Below, piece after piece: positions 1 to 7,755 of a stretch of DNA of 64,000 bases. This DNA comes from Alphaproteobacteria bacterium (GTDB lineage Bacteria > Pseudomonadota > Alphaproteobacteria > TMED109): contig JAJDYI010000014.1 of assembly GCA_022825235.1 (NCBI GenBank), positions 1-64,000 of the forward strand. The letters run 5' to 3'. Under the pieces are notes generated by a model. That model was not told the origin of the DNA. It saw only the letters and a program-made list of their open reading frames with translations, and did no database searches. Both the position numbers and the translations under genes were made by a program. Each line of letters opens with the position of its first letter. Position 1 is the first letter of the stretch.

Positions 1-1806
1 CGTCCGCTGCTCGACCCGATCTTGCGGGAGATCGCGACCGAATCGGAATCACACGATGCCCGCTACTGGGTTGAGCGGCTTGCTCCGCATTCCGAGTCGG
101 TGATCCCCCAAGCGCTGGACGGGCTCGTTCGGCGACAGATTCTCGACCTCCACCCGGGCGATTTCTATACCTTCACCAAGCGCCAGCGGCAGGGCGACGC
201 ACCGCTAGAAGAAGACCACCTAGCGGGCGAGTTCGTAAAGGCCCGGCTGACTAGGATCATCTTCGCGGACGAGATTCCGGGGCCGCGCGACGTGATTCTG
301 ACCGGCCTCGTCAACGCTTGCCACGTGTTCCATCTGATGTTCCAGATCGACGAGGAGGCGGAAGAACGGATTGAATTCGTCACCAACATGGACCTGATCG
401 GCCAAGCGATCGCGTCAGCGGTGGGCCAGAGCATCGTCGCGCCCGCGCTTCGCCGGCCCTCGCTGACCAAGCCGATTCCAACCGTGTCCCTGCGTGATCT
501 GGTGTTCAACCGCGAGCTGCGGGAGGGCAGGCTTCCGGCAGGGTTCGCCTATTTGGCCAACAAGTACGGCCCAGTGTTCGAGCTCCGGCTCCCGTTCCGC
601 AAGAACGTGATTTTCCTGGCAGGGGTGAAGGCAAATGAATGGGCCCATCGGATGGGGCGGGTGTACTTGCGGTCGAAGGAGTACTTCGAGGGCGTCGACA
701 AGGCGTATGGCGTGTCGCGCTCAATGCACTCCATTGACGGTGCCGATCACTTTCGCTTTCGCAAGTCGTTGCATACCGCCTACTCTCGCAGGACCTTGAC
801 CAGGCGTCTGGACGAGGTCTACGACTTGGCCCGCACGCACATGGCGAGTTGGGACGTCGGCACCACGATGCCGGTGCAGGTGATGCTGCGACCGTTTGTG
901 AACGCGCAGACATCGCCGCTCCTGGCCAACATTGACACCCAAGCCGAGATTGTCGAAGCGCTCGAATACAAGGTACGGGTGCTCCATGTAGGCATCATCA
1001 AGTCGATGCCGTCTTTCATGCTCAAGACCCCGTCGATGCGCCGCCGGGCGAAGGCCATGCAACGGATCGTAGACCGAATGCAAAGGACGCATACGGCCGG
1101 GCAGCGGGCCGGGATGCATGAGGATGTGGTGGACGCGTATCTGGCCCTGCATGCGTCTGATCCCCAATTCCTGCCCGAATCGGACCTGTCGCTGCCGTTG
1201 GGAGCGATCTTGATGACCGCCATGTACATGGGCGATCAGCTCGGCTTCACCCTTTACTGGTTGCTGCAGAATCCCGAGTTGTACGAGCGAGTCACGGCCG
1301 AAGCGGACGCATTGTGGGCCGAGGGCGATCCCGGCGAGGATGACTTCAGTCGAGACCGGATCGACGTGACCCACCGAGTGCTGATGGAGACGCTGCGGAT
1401 GTCGCCGATCGTGCCCATGTCGATGCGCACGGTGATGAATACCTGCGTGGTGGAGGGTTACGAATTACCGGTCGGGGCGCAGCTCGTGATTGCGCAGACA
1501 GCCACGCACTACTCGGAAGAGGCGTTTCCGGATCCGTGGAAGTTCGACATTGACCGCTACGCGCCCCCGCGAAACGAGCACATGGGCAGAGGCTACGCGC
1601 CCTTCGGTCTGGGCACCCACTCATGTCTCGGGAGCCGCTGGGCCGACTTGCACATTGTGATCAACCTGCTGATGCTCACGCACTACTTCAAGATCGAGCT
1701 GGCCCGCCCCTACAAGCGGTTGCCGATGGACCCGTTGCCCTCACAGTCGCCCAGCAACAGACTCAAGTTCAGGCTCGCTGAGCAGCGGCACGAAATTCGA
1801 GCCTGA
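1..1806 (+). CDS. GPP34 (GOLPH3-like) domain fused to cytochrome P450, 5'-truncated by window edge
   Basis: The frame is open from the first base, so the true start lies upstream; the TTG at 22 is only an internal codon. The first ~140 residues match the C-terminal half of a GPP34/GOLPH3 domain, a phosphoinositide and membrane-binding fold in eukaryotes (LDPILREIA, then WVERLA, then RIIFADEIPGPRDVILTGL). From about residue 160 the protein is a cytochrome P450: ExxR as ETLR in the K helix, DRYAPPR for the PERF region, and haem loop FGLGTHSCLG with the Cys ligand near nt 1624. The I helix reads MGDQLGFTL, without the usual acid-alcohol pair. An SDR and a 5-alpha-reductase-like gene follow on the same strand, suggesting lipid or steroid oxidation. 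The P450 call is very sure; the GPP34 call is a family-pattern match. Confidence 0.9.
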   Translation, partial: RPLLDPILREIATESESHDARYWVERLAPHSESVIPQALDGLVRRQILDLHPGDFYTFTKRQRQGDAPLEEDHLAGEFVKARLTRIIFADEIPGPRDVILTGLVNACHVFHLMFQIDEEAEERIEFVTNMDLIGQAIASAVGQSIVAPALRRPSLTKPIPTVSLRDLVFNRELREGRLPAGFAYLANKYGPVFELRLPFRKNVIFLAGVKANEWAHRMGRVYLRSKEYFEGVDKAYGVSRSMHSIDGADHFRFRKSLHTAYSRRTLTRRLDEVYDLARTHMASWDVGTTMPVQVMLRPFVNAQTSPLLANIDTQAEIVEALEYKVRVLHVGIIKSMPSFMLKTPSMRRRAKAMQRIVDRMQRTHTAGQRAGMHEDVVDAYLALHASDPQFLPESDLSLPLGAILMTAMYMGDQLGFTLYWLLQNPELYERVTAEADALWAEGDPGEDDFSRDRIDVTHRVLMETLRMSPIVPMSMRTVMNTCVVEGYELPVGAQLVIAQTATHYSEEAFPDPWKFDIDRYAPPRNEHMGRGYAPFGLGTHSCLGSRWADLHIVINLLMLTHYFKIELARPYKRLPMDPLPSQSPSNRLKFRLAEQRHEIRA

Positions 1807-1870
1807 GTTCGCTGCGCCCGCTCCTCCAGCGCCCGGTCTGGTCAATGAATCGGGAATTGAGCCTTTCGCT

Positions 1871-2890
1871 ATGGAATCTCCTGTCGACGGACGACCTCAC
1901 ACCGTACGGGTGATCACGGGAGCAAGCGGGCACATCGGCGGAGTCCTCGCGCGGGCCCTGGCCGACCGGTACGGGCCTGGTCATGTCCGCGCGATTTACC
2001 GGGAACGTCGAGGCACGGCGGCGGACCTGGATATCGCATGGGTCAATGGCGACATCCTGGACAAGGAATCGCTGATCGCCGCCTTCAAGGGCGCGGAGAC
2101 CGTGTTTCATCTGGCCGCGCTGGTCTCGATCGATGCCGTCAGGGCGGAGGAGTTCCATCGCACGAATGTCCTGGGCACGCGCAACGTCGTGGAGGCCGCC
2201 CTGGCCTGCGGTGTGCGGCGCCTGGTCCACGTTTCCTCGATCCACGCCTACGACCAACACCCATCGGACGAAGTACTTGATGAGAACCGCCGTCCTGCGG
2301 ATGGCCCCCGCCACGGCCCCTACGACCGCTCGAAAGCCGCCGGCGAAGTGGAAATTCGTCGGGGCATCGACCGCGGCCTGGACGCGGTGATCCTGAATCC
2401 GACCAGCGTGATCGGCCCCTACGACGGCGGGCCGTCCCCTATGGGGCAAGTCTTTCTCGACCTCTACCGCAGACGGATTCCCGCGCTGATTGCAGGCGGC
2501 TACGACTGGGTAGACGTGCGGGATTTCGCGGCGGCCACGGTGGCCGCCGAGACGAAGGCGAGATGTGGCGAGAACTACATCGTCTCCGGCCACTGGCACA
2601 CCGTGCGCGAATTGGCCGAGCTTTCCCAGCGGACGACCGGGGTCGCCGCGCCCCGTCTCCAGTTCCCGTTGTGGGTCGCCCGGTTGTGGGCGCCCTGCCA
2701 GGTCGTCCTGGATCGATGGCGCGGCCGGCGGCCGCTCTACACGCCGGTGGCCGTTCGCGTCATGGCCTTCGGCAACCGGCAGATATCCAGCGCCAAGGCG
2801 CAGGCGGAGCTCGGCTTCCAACCGCGCCCTCTCGCAGAATCGGTCGAGGACACGTATCGCTGGTTCGACGAACACGGCATGCTGGGTTAA
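1871..2890 (+). CDS. NAD(P)-dependent epimerase/dehydratase (extended SDR, 3-beta-HSD/DFR-like)
   Basis: This 339-residue extended short-chain dehydrogenase starts with a Rossmann nucleotide-binding loop (VITGASGHIGG, residues ~14-24), followed by DIxDxxSL-type and FHLAA motifs and the catalytic YDRSKAAGE (Tyr-x3-Lys). Proteins of this length and pattern are dihydroflavonol-reductase or 3-beta-hydroxysteroid-dehydrogenase-like enzymes acting on cytosolic or membrane-associated hydroxy/keto substrates. It begins 64 nt after the P450 and ends 10 nt before the 5-alpha-reductase-like gene, so the three are probably co-transcribed. No strong ribosome-binding site precedes the ATG at 1871. The substrate is inferred only from context. 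Confidence 0.85.
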   Translation: MESPVDGRPHTVRVITGASGHIGGVLARALADRYGPGHVRAIYRERRGTAADLDIAWVNGDILDKESLIAAFKGAETVFHLAALVSIDAVRAEEFHRTNVLGTRNVVEAALACGVRRLVHVSSIHAYDQHPSDEVLDENRRPADGPRHGPYDRSKAAGEVEIRRGIDRGLDAVILNPTSVIGPYDGGPSPMGQVFLDLYRRRIPALIAGGYDWVDVRDFAAATVAAETKARCGENYIVSGHWHTVRELAELSQRTTGVAAPRLQFPLWVARLWAPCQVVLDRWRGRRPLYTPVAVRVMAFGNRQISSAKAQAELGFQPRPLAESVEDTYRWFDEHGMLG

Positions 2891-2900
2891 GGGGCGTTAC

Positions 2901-3662
2901 ATGACCGAGGAACGACTGCACGGGATCTTGGTATGGGCCGTCCTCGCGATGGCGGTCCCGACGTTCCTGTACCTGTTCCGCAGCGCTGCACCCTACGGGC
3001 GCCACTACGCGGGCGCGGGCTGGGGGCCGCACATTTCCACCAGGCTCGCGTGGGTCCTCATGGAACTGCCGGCGCCCGTGCTCTTCCTCGTCGTCTATCT
3101 CAACGGCCAGGGCGCGTTCCAGATCGTGCCGCTGCTGTTCCTGGTCATGTGGCAGGGCCACTATCTGAACCGGACGTTCGTCTATCCGTTTCGCGTCCGG
3201 GCACGCGGCAGGAAGACGCCCCTGCTGCTGGTCGGGTCCGGCTTTTTCTTCAATGCGATCAACGCGTACATCAACGCCCGCTTCATTTCGGAATTCGGCG
3301 AGTACGCCGCGGATTGGCTCGCCGACCCCCGCTTCCTGATCGGGGTCGGGATTTTTCTCGCCGGACTCGCGCTCAATCTTCACGCCGACAACGCCCTCAG
3401 GCGCCTGCGCCGGCCCGGCGAGACCGGCTATGCGATACCGCAAGGCGGCGGGTTCCGATTCGTCTCGTGCCCGAACTACCTCGGGGAAATCCTCGAATGG
3501 CTGGGCTGGGCGGTTGCGACTTGGTCGTCGTGCGGTCTTGCATTCATGCTGTTCACCGTCGCTAATCTTGCTCCAAGGGCGCGGAGCAACCATCGGTGGT
3601 ATCTGGAAACGTTCAGCGATTATCCGGCGCGTCGCCGCGCGCTGATACCCGGCATCTACTGA
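2901..3662 (+). CDS. 3-oxo-5-alpha-steroid 4-dehydrogenase family membrane protein
   Basis: The 253-residue product has about six hydrophobic segments and the C-terminal signature of the steroid 5-alpha-reductase/DUF1295 family (FVSCPNYLGEILEWLGWA, then ARSNHRWYLETF). These enzymes reduce C=C bonds next to a keto group using NADPH, in the membrane. The ATG at 2901 lies 10 nt after the SDR stop with a GGGG tract just upstream; the longer open frame running back into the SDR is spurious. The order P450, SDR, 5-alpha-reductase-like suggests modification of a sterol or similar polycyclic or isoprenoid lipid, which is inference. Confidence 0.88.
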   Translation: MTEERLHGILVWAVLAMAVPTFLYLFRSAAPYGRHYAGAGWGPHISTRLAWVLMELPAPVLFLVVYLNGQGAFQIVPLLFLVMWQGHYLNRTFVYPFRVRARGRKTPLLLVGSGFFFNAINAYINARFISEFGEYAADWLADPRFLIGVGIFLAGLALNLHADNALRRLRRPGETGYAIPQGGGFRFVSCPNYLGEILEWLGWAVATWSSCGLAFMLFTVANLAPRARSNHRWYLETFSDYPARRRALIPGIY

Positions 3663-3743
3663 GACCGGAGAGCCTGATCGGGAATTCCTGACTAGACGTG
3701 GCCCTTGCCTGCGATGTGGTTTCGACCCTGCATCGTACTCTTT

Positions 3744-3845
3744 ATAGGGGACCTGACGGATGCGGCATGGGGCCAGGTTGCGGAGCTGGTGCCGGCACCG
3801 TTGTGGCGGCCGGCCCGTTTGTGGTCAGAAGGTCGAGACCATGTC
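3744..3845 (+). pseudogene. Possible IS5-family transposase N-terminal relic
   Basis: A short stretch reads GDLTDAAWGQVAELVP followed by WRPARLW and DHVTR. This resembles the start of IS5/IS1031-type transposases (DLTDAxW...LLP...GR). Nothing after it continues the transposase and no terminal inverted repeats were seen. It is an old fragment at best and could be chance. Confidence 0.3.
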
Positions 3846-3883
3846 ACAAGAATCCCCGTTGCCGTGCCCCCATCTTTCCGGAA

Positions 3884-4171
3884 ATGGAGGAAGTCGTGAC
3901 CGGCACTAATCCGTCTCCCGTCACCAAGCAGCGCCAACGGCGGGGCTTTGTGCGTGTCGAGGTTCAGGTCCGGAAAGAGGACGCTTCGCTCGTGCGGGAC
4001 GTCGCCACCGCGCTGGTCGATCCCGAGCGAGAGACAGAGACACGCGCCATTCTGCGCGAGAAGGTCGCCGCGCCGTGCTCCGGCGGGCTCAAGGCGCTGC
4101 TGGCTTCGGCACCGCTCGAGGGAATTGATCTCGAACGTCCGCGCAATCTCGGGCGTGACGCCGCCTTGTGA
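3884..4171 (+). CDS. Putative antitoxin of a PIN-toxin (FitA/VapB-like) module; toxin missing
   Basis: The 95-residue product reads RRGFVRVEVQVRKEDASLV then VDPERETETRAILREK and ends LLASAPLEGIDLERPRNLGRD. I recognise the pattern of small antitoxins encoded just upstream of PIN-domain toxins. The ATG at 3884 is preferred over the upstream GTG because homology starts there. The stop codon TGA overlaps a GTG at 4168 that begins a toxin-like VTFL and is lost after four codons, so the antitoxin looks intact but orphaned. The function as antitoxin is inferred from family resemblance and from this overlap. Confidence 0.6.
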   Translation: MEEVVTGTNPSPVTKQRQRRGFVRVEVQVRKEDASLVRDVATALVDPERETETRAILREKVAAPCSGGLKALLASAPLEGIDLERPRNLGRDAAL

Positions 4172-4245
4172 CCTTCCTGATGGGGCCGGTGCCGACTGCT
4201 CGTGGCGTTGCCCGCAAGCCTTGCTGCACCCGATTGTCGGGGTAG
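4168..4245 (+). pseudogene. Toxin stub (PIN-type start, then lost)
   Basis: A GTG overlapping the antitoxin stop (GTGA) opens a 25-codon frame beginning V-T-F-L, the usual beginning of partner PIN toxins (VTFLLDTN). From codon 5 the sequence no longer resembles a PIN domain, and it stops at 4243-4245. It is read as the 5' fossil of a deleted toxin gene. Confidence 0.4.
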
Positions 4246-4453
4246 CGTTTCGCCTCGAACGCATTGACCGTGGACGGGCGGCTTGCGTGCTTGCTTGTTG
4301 CGTGTATGGTCGTTTGACGTCGCCGAGCCGTTGTCGTCTGCGTGGCTCCCCGCGAGAGCAGGTAGTCAGGTCGCACCTCCGGCCGTGTCGATGTCTTCAA
4401 GAAGCGTTGCTTGGAGCGGTGCTTCGATCCAACTGTGGTGGAAGGACGTGATC

Positions 4454-4663
4454 GTGGCTACTGGTACCGTCAAATGGTTCAACGCAAATAAGGGATACGG
4501 ATTTATCCGGCCGGAGGATGGCTCCGAGGATGTATTCGTGCATATCAGCGCCGTGGAGCGGTCCGGCCTTTCCACGCTGACCGAAGGACGCGTGGTGTCC
4601 TACGAGCTTGTGGAAGGCCGGAACGGCAAGATGTCGGCCGAGCACCTCGCGCTGGCCGACTAG
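4454..4663 (+). CDS. cspA: Cold-shock protein (CspA family)
   Basis: This 69-residue single OB-fold cold-shock protein carries the RNP-like motifs [11 protein letters not shown] and [14 protein letters not shown] that bind single-stranded RNA/DNA as an RNA chaperone in the cytoplasm. The length is the family standard. The GTG at 4454 is chosen because it gives the typical start [10 protein letters not shown] and has GGAAGG eight bases upstream (4440-4445); a GTG at 4448 is the alternative. The 280-nt upstream region is long enough for a structured cold-shock leader, but none was demonstrated. Confidence 0.95.
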   Translation: MATGTVKWFNANKGYGFIRPEDGSEDVFVHISAVERSGLSTLTEGRVVSYELVEGRNGKMSAEHLALAD

Positions 4664-4862
4664 GTCCACACCGGAGCGGCCAGCGGCCGCCCCGCCCGCA
4701 TCTCCTGAACGTTCGGACCCGGCCAATCGGTCGGGGCCGGTGCTTGGCGCGTTCGGGCGCATGGTCGAGCATCGACTGACGTGGGCGCCGGAAAGGGCGT
4801 CAGCCGTCATGACAAGGCGTGTCGCTTCCGGCATCTCCTGACTGCCGGGTCGTGCGCTTGCC

Positions 4863-4998
4863 ATGACCAAGGTCTCGAAGCTGCGCCGGCAGGATCCAGG
4901 GACCCGGAATACCGGAAGACCTACGACGAAATGGCGTCGGGGTTTGCTCCGGCCCAAGCACTGATCGAGGCCCGCACCGGCCGAATGCGAAACCTTGC
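4863..4998 (+). pseudogene. XRE/HigA-type antitoxin relic, frameshifted and truncated
   Basis: An ATG at 4863 gives MTKVSKLRRQDP, the start of many HigA-like antitoxins. After a frame change near 4900 the next frame reads RDPEYRKTYDEMASGF then PAQALIEARTG, the helix preceding the helix-turn-helix in that family. The helix-turn-helix itself (LTQEELA-like) is missing. The gene cannot make a functional protein. Confidence 0.5.
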
Positions 4999-5049
4999 AG
5001 GGTGCAGGCGGCAACCTGTGCGGGCACCCGGCGAACATTCGTCAGGGAA

Positions 5050-5892
5050 TTAGCGGCCTGCCAGCTGCAGCCACGCCCAGAGCAGGCCCATCATGACGGG
5101 CTGGTGCAGCAGGTAGTAGACGAGGCTGTTGCGGCCGAGGAAGCGGACCAGTCGCCCGGCGCGGCCCTCCAGCCTGGGAATCGCCAGTACGCGCAGTGCG
5201 CCCGCCTCGTGCGCCCATTTGGCGGCGCCGATCCCGAAGAGAACCGCGGCCAGCCAGGGGAACACCGGGAAATAGTCGCCAGAGACCGGGGTGACGGCGG
5301 ACAGGCCCGTCCAATGCCAGATGGGCGCGTCCAGCAGCTGGGTCTGCACCGTTTCGTTGAGGACCAGGATCGCCATCGCCGTGGCGGTCGCCAGCCACCA
5401 GGGAGCCCGCACGAAGGCCAGGCCGGCGATCCCCGCAAACGCGATCAGGTGCAGGATCCCGAAGAAGATGAACGCCTGCGGCGTTGCGAACCAGGTGACG
5501 ACGGTGATGGCCAGCGCCGCCAGGGCGATCCAGGCCAGACGCCTTGCCCAGCGCTTCCAGTTGAACCCGCCCGCGTGCGCGAGATACAGGCTGGCCCCGG
5601 TCGCGAACAGAAATGTGATGGCCACTGCCTTGGCCAGGGCCCACCAGTGGAATTGCGTCGTGTAGCCAGGCTCCCGAAGACCGAAGAACATGAGGTCGTA
5701 GGCGAAATGGAACACGGTCATCCCGATTAGCGCGCCGCCCCGCAACACGTCCAGCAGCGGAATCCGGGGGATGCCCGGGGCGCCGGCCGGCTGTGCGCCG
5801 GCGAGGGGGCGCTGCGCTGCGGCCCGGTGCGTCGAACGTCCGGGTTTTCGCGATTTCGACTTCGATGCACGCGATGCGCGTCTTCGAGCCAT
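5050..5892 (-). CDS. DUF1624 / heparan-alpha-glucosaminide N-acetyltransferase-like membrane protein
   Basis: The 280-residue protein has a basic, low-complexity N-terminus (~40 residues) followed by about eight transmembrane helices. It starts with LLDVLRGGALIGMTVFHFAYDLMFFG and ends in LVYYLLHQPVMMGLLW, the pattern of DUF1624 proteins related to heparan-alpha-glucosaminide acetyltransferase and other membrane acyltransferases. The His in VFHFAYD and the Asp after it are typical conserved residues. The start at 5892 has a GGGGGC tract upstream; the open frame extends further 5' but without homology. The gene stands alone on the minus strand. The acyl substrate is unknown. Confidence 0.85.
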   Translation of the reverse strand: MARRRASRASKSKSRKPGRSTHRAAAQRPLAGAQPAGAPGIPRIPLLDVLRGGALIGMTVFHFAYDLMFFGLREPGYTTQFHWWALAKAVAITFLFATGASLYLAHAGGFNWKRWARRLAWIALAALAITVVTWFATPQAFIFFGILHLIAFAGIAGLAFVRAPWWLATATAMAILVLNETVQTQLLDAPIWHWTGLSAVTPVSGDYFPVFPWLAAVLFGIGAAKWAHEAGALRVLAIPRLEGRAGRLVRFLGRNSLVYYLLHQPVMMGLLWAWLQLAGR

Positions 5893-6215
5893 GCGGCCTT
5901 GCCCCCGGCAGGATCGCCCGTCTCTCCGTCCATTCGGCATGCCCGTGCCCCGCGCAGCCAGAGGACGCGTCATCGCCTGACGAGCAGCAGACGACCTTGA
6001 TGCCAATCGCCGGCATATCTTAGCGTCGCGTTCGCACGCCCCGGCACCCGTCGTGCCGCGAGACGGCCGTTGTCGAGTGGCGACCGGCCGTCCGTGTCCC
6101 GTCGGTGCGACTCCCGTCCCCGTCTTGCGACGCTTGCCGGCATCCATGGGACGTTCGCGGATATCATCGGCGCCCCCGAAGTGGGCAGCCAGCGTCTACT
6201 GGGTTGGAGGGCAGC

Positions 6216-7199
6216 GTGAAGTATCGCCGATTGGGCCGCACCGGTCTCGAGGTATCGGAAATCGTCTTCGGCGCGGGCTGGGTCGGGGGCGTCCTGATCC
6301 ATCACGATGCCGACATCGGGCGCGAGGCGCTGCGTCGGGCCCGGGCCGCGGGGATCAACTGGATCGACACCGCCCCGTCCTACGGCGACGGTGTTTCCGA
6401 GCGCGCTCTGGGCACGCTGCTGCCGGAGCTGGAATGGGATCCCTACCTCTCGACCAAGTTCCATGTCGATCCGGCGAGTGAACTACCGGTCCACGAACAG
6501 ATCGGGCGCAGTGTCGCAGCCAGCCTCGCGCGGCTGGGCCGGACGTCCGTGGATCTCCTGCAGCTGCACAATCCCCTCGGGGCGGAGAGCGGCTCGCGCC
6601 GCCTTGCCGTTGACCGGGTGCTGGAACCAGGTGGCGTGGCGGACGCGTTGGACGACCTGAAACACCGCGGCGTGACCCGGCACGTGGGTTTCACCGCCAA
6701 CGGCGATGCGGCCAGCCTCGAGCGGATGGTGGCAAGCGGGCGCTTCGACACCGCGCAGGTGTACTACAACCTGCTCAACCCGAGTGCCGGGCGGGTGGTG
6801 CCGGCCGGATGGTCGGCCATGGATTTCGGTGATGTCCTTGCCCGTTGCGCGGAACACGACGTCGGGGCGTTCGTGATCCGCGTGATGGCGGCCGGCGTGC
6901 TGGCGACTCCGACCCGGACGGGCCGGGAGATTCCCATGTACGAGAGTGCCGACATGGCTTCCGAGGAAACCCGGGCCCGCGCCGTCTGGGCGGCGATCGA
7001 GGATGAACCGGGCAGCCGGGCCCAGGCCGCCATCCGGTTCGTGCTGGGCGATCCGCGGGTGGGCGGCGTGCTCGTGGGCCCGCACCTCCCCGAGCACGTG
7101 AGCGAAGCGGCGGCGGCCGTCGACATGGACCTCTTCGCGCCCGGCACCGAGACGGCGCTCGCGCGGCTGTACGCGAACGACTTTGGCCGCCTTTCCTGA
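6216..7199 (+). CDS. Aldo/keto reductase
   Basis: The 327-residue NADPH-dependent TIM-barrel oxidoreductase begins VKYRRLGRTGLEVSEIVFG. The catalytic tetrad is visible as Asp in NWIDTAPSYGDG (with its Tyr), Lys in STKFH, and His in LLQLHNP. The GTG at 6216 is chosen because GGAGG (6206-6210) sits five bases upstream. It reduces aldehydes or ketones, or oxidises sugars; its substrate cannot be read from the sequence. It appears to be a single-gene transcript. Confidence 0.93.
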   Translation: MKYRRLGRTGLEVSEIVFGAGWVGGVLIHHDADIGREALRRARAAGINWIDTAPSYGDGVSERALGTLLPELEWDPYLSTKFHVDPASELPVHEQIGRSVAASLARLGRTSVDLLQLHNPLGAESGSRRLAVDRVLEPGGVADALDDLKHRGVTRHVGFTANGDAASLERMVASGRFDTAQVYYNLLNPSAGRVVPAGWSAMDFGDVLARCAEHDVGAFVIRVMAAGVLATPTRTGREIPMYESADMASEETRARAVWAAIEDEPGSRAQAAIRFVLGDPRVGGVLVGPHLPEHVSEAAAAVDMDLFAPGTETALARLYANDFGRLS

Positions 7200-7620
7200 C
7201 CTGGCGCCGGACGTGTCGGTCCCGCGTTGCACATCGTACTCGAGCTTCCTGCAGGGGTCCCGCGCCACCACCATGCGATGCCTGTCTTGGAATCGGGCAG
7301 AGAGGGGCAAGCGGATTCCCGGCGCGACTGGCCGGGCCGGCGCTCGTCGATCACGGCCGGTGCGCGCGCATCACTTGGCTGACCGCCGGTTGGCAATCCG
7401 CGTCCTGAGCTCAGCGGGCGGCGTGATCGAACACCCAGGGCCCCCCTTAACCTCTTGAACCTCTTGGTCCCAGCTACGACCGCATCCGCGTCACGGGCCG
7501 CACGAAGTTCTGCGACAACCTGGTCAAGATCGGTCCCGAATAGCGTGGCGCCGGGTCGGAGCGCCACGTCATCATCAGTGATCGCCGGGCCGTCATGCTT
7601 ACCGGAATTGATCAGCCGCT
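7200..7620 (+). other. Intergenic, no gene recognised
   Basis: No convincing coding sequence is visible in this stretch. Short open frames such as 7455-7712 lack homology and codon bias. The base composition falls sharply toward 7600, just before the Fic gene. Confidence 0.5.
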
Positions 7621-7752
7621 TTTCGACCTATGGCAAGATTGTGAATGCTATTTCGATTTTGATGAATGATTTTCGGCGAAATCGTTGTATGGTATATTTC
7701 GACAGAATATGAACAGATCGTATTTTTTTCGACTAGCGTGAAGGCATTTCGA
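7621..7752 (+). repeat. Phased TTTCGA hexamer array upstream of the Fic gene
   Basis: TTTCGA occurs exactly at 7621, 7651, 7697, 7727 and 7747, with a one-mismatch copy (TTTCGG) at 7671. The spacing is 30 then 20 bases in each of two triplets, and the triplets are offset by 76 bases. The region is AT-rich and ends four bases before the Fic ATG, so it could be an operator array or a decayed tandem duplication. The role is inference. Confidence 0.5.
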
Positions 7753-7755
7753 CCG

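Noticed and set aside
22-24. TTG at 22 as the start of the P450 gene
   Set aside because: The frame is open to base 1 and the preceding codons continue the GPP34 domain, so the gene is truncated by the window edge.
7455-7712. An 85-codon open frame before the Fic gene
   Set aside because: No family resemblance, and it crosses the AT-rich presumed regulatory region.
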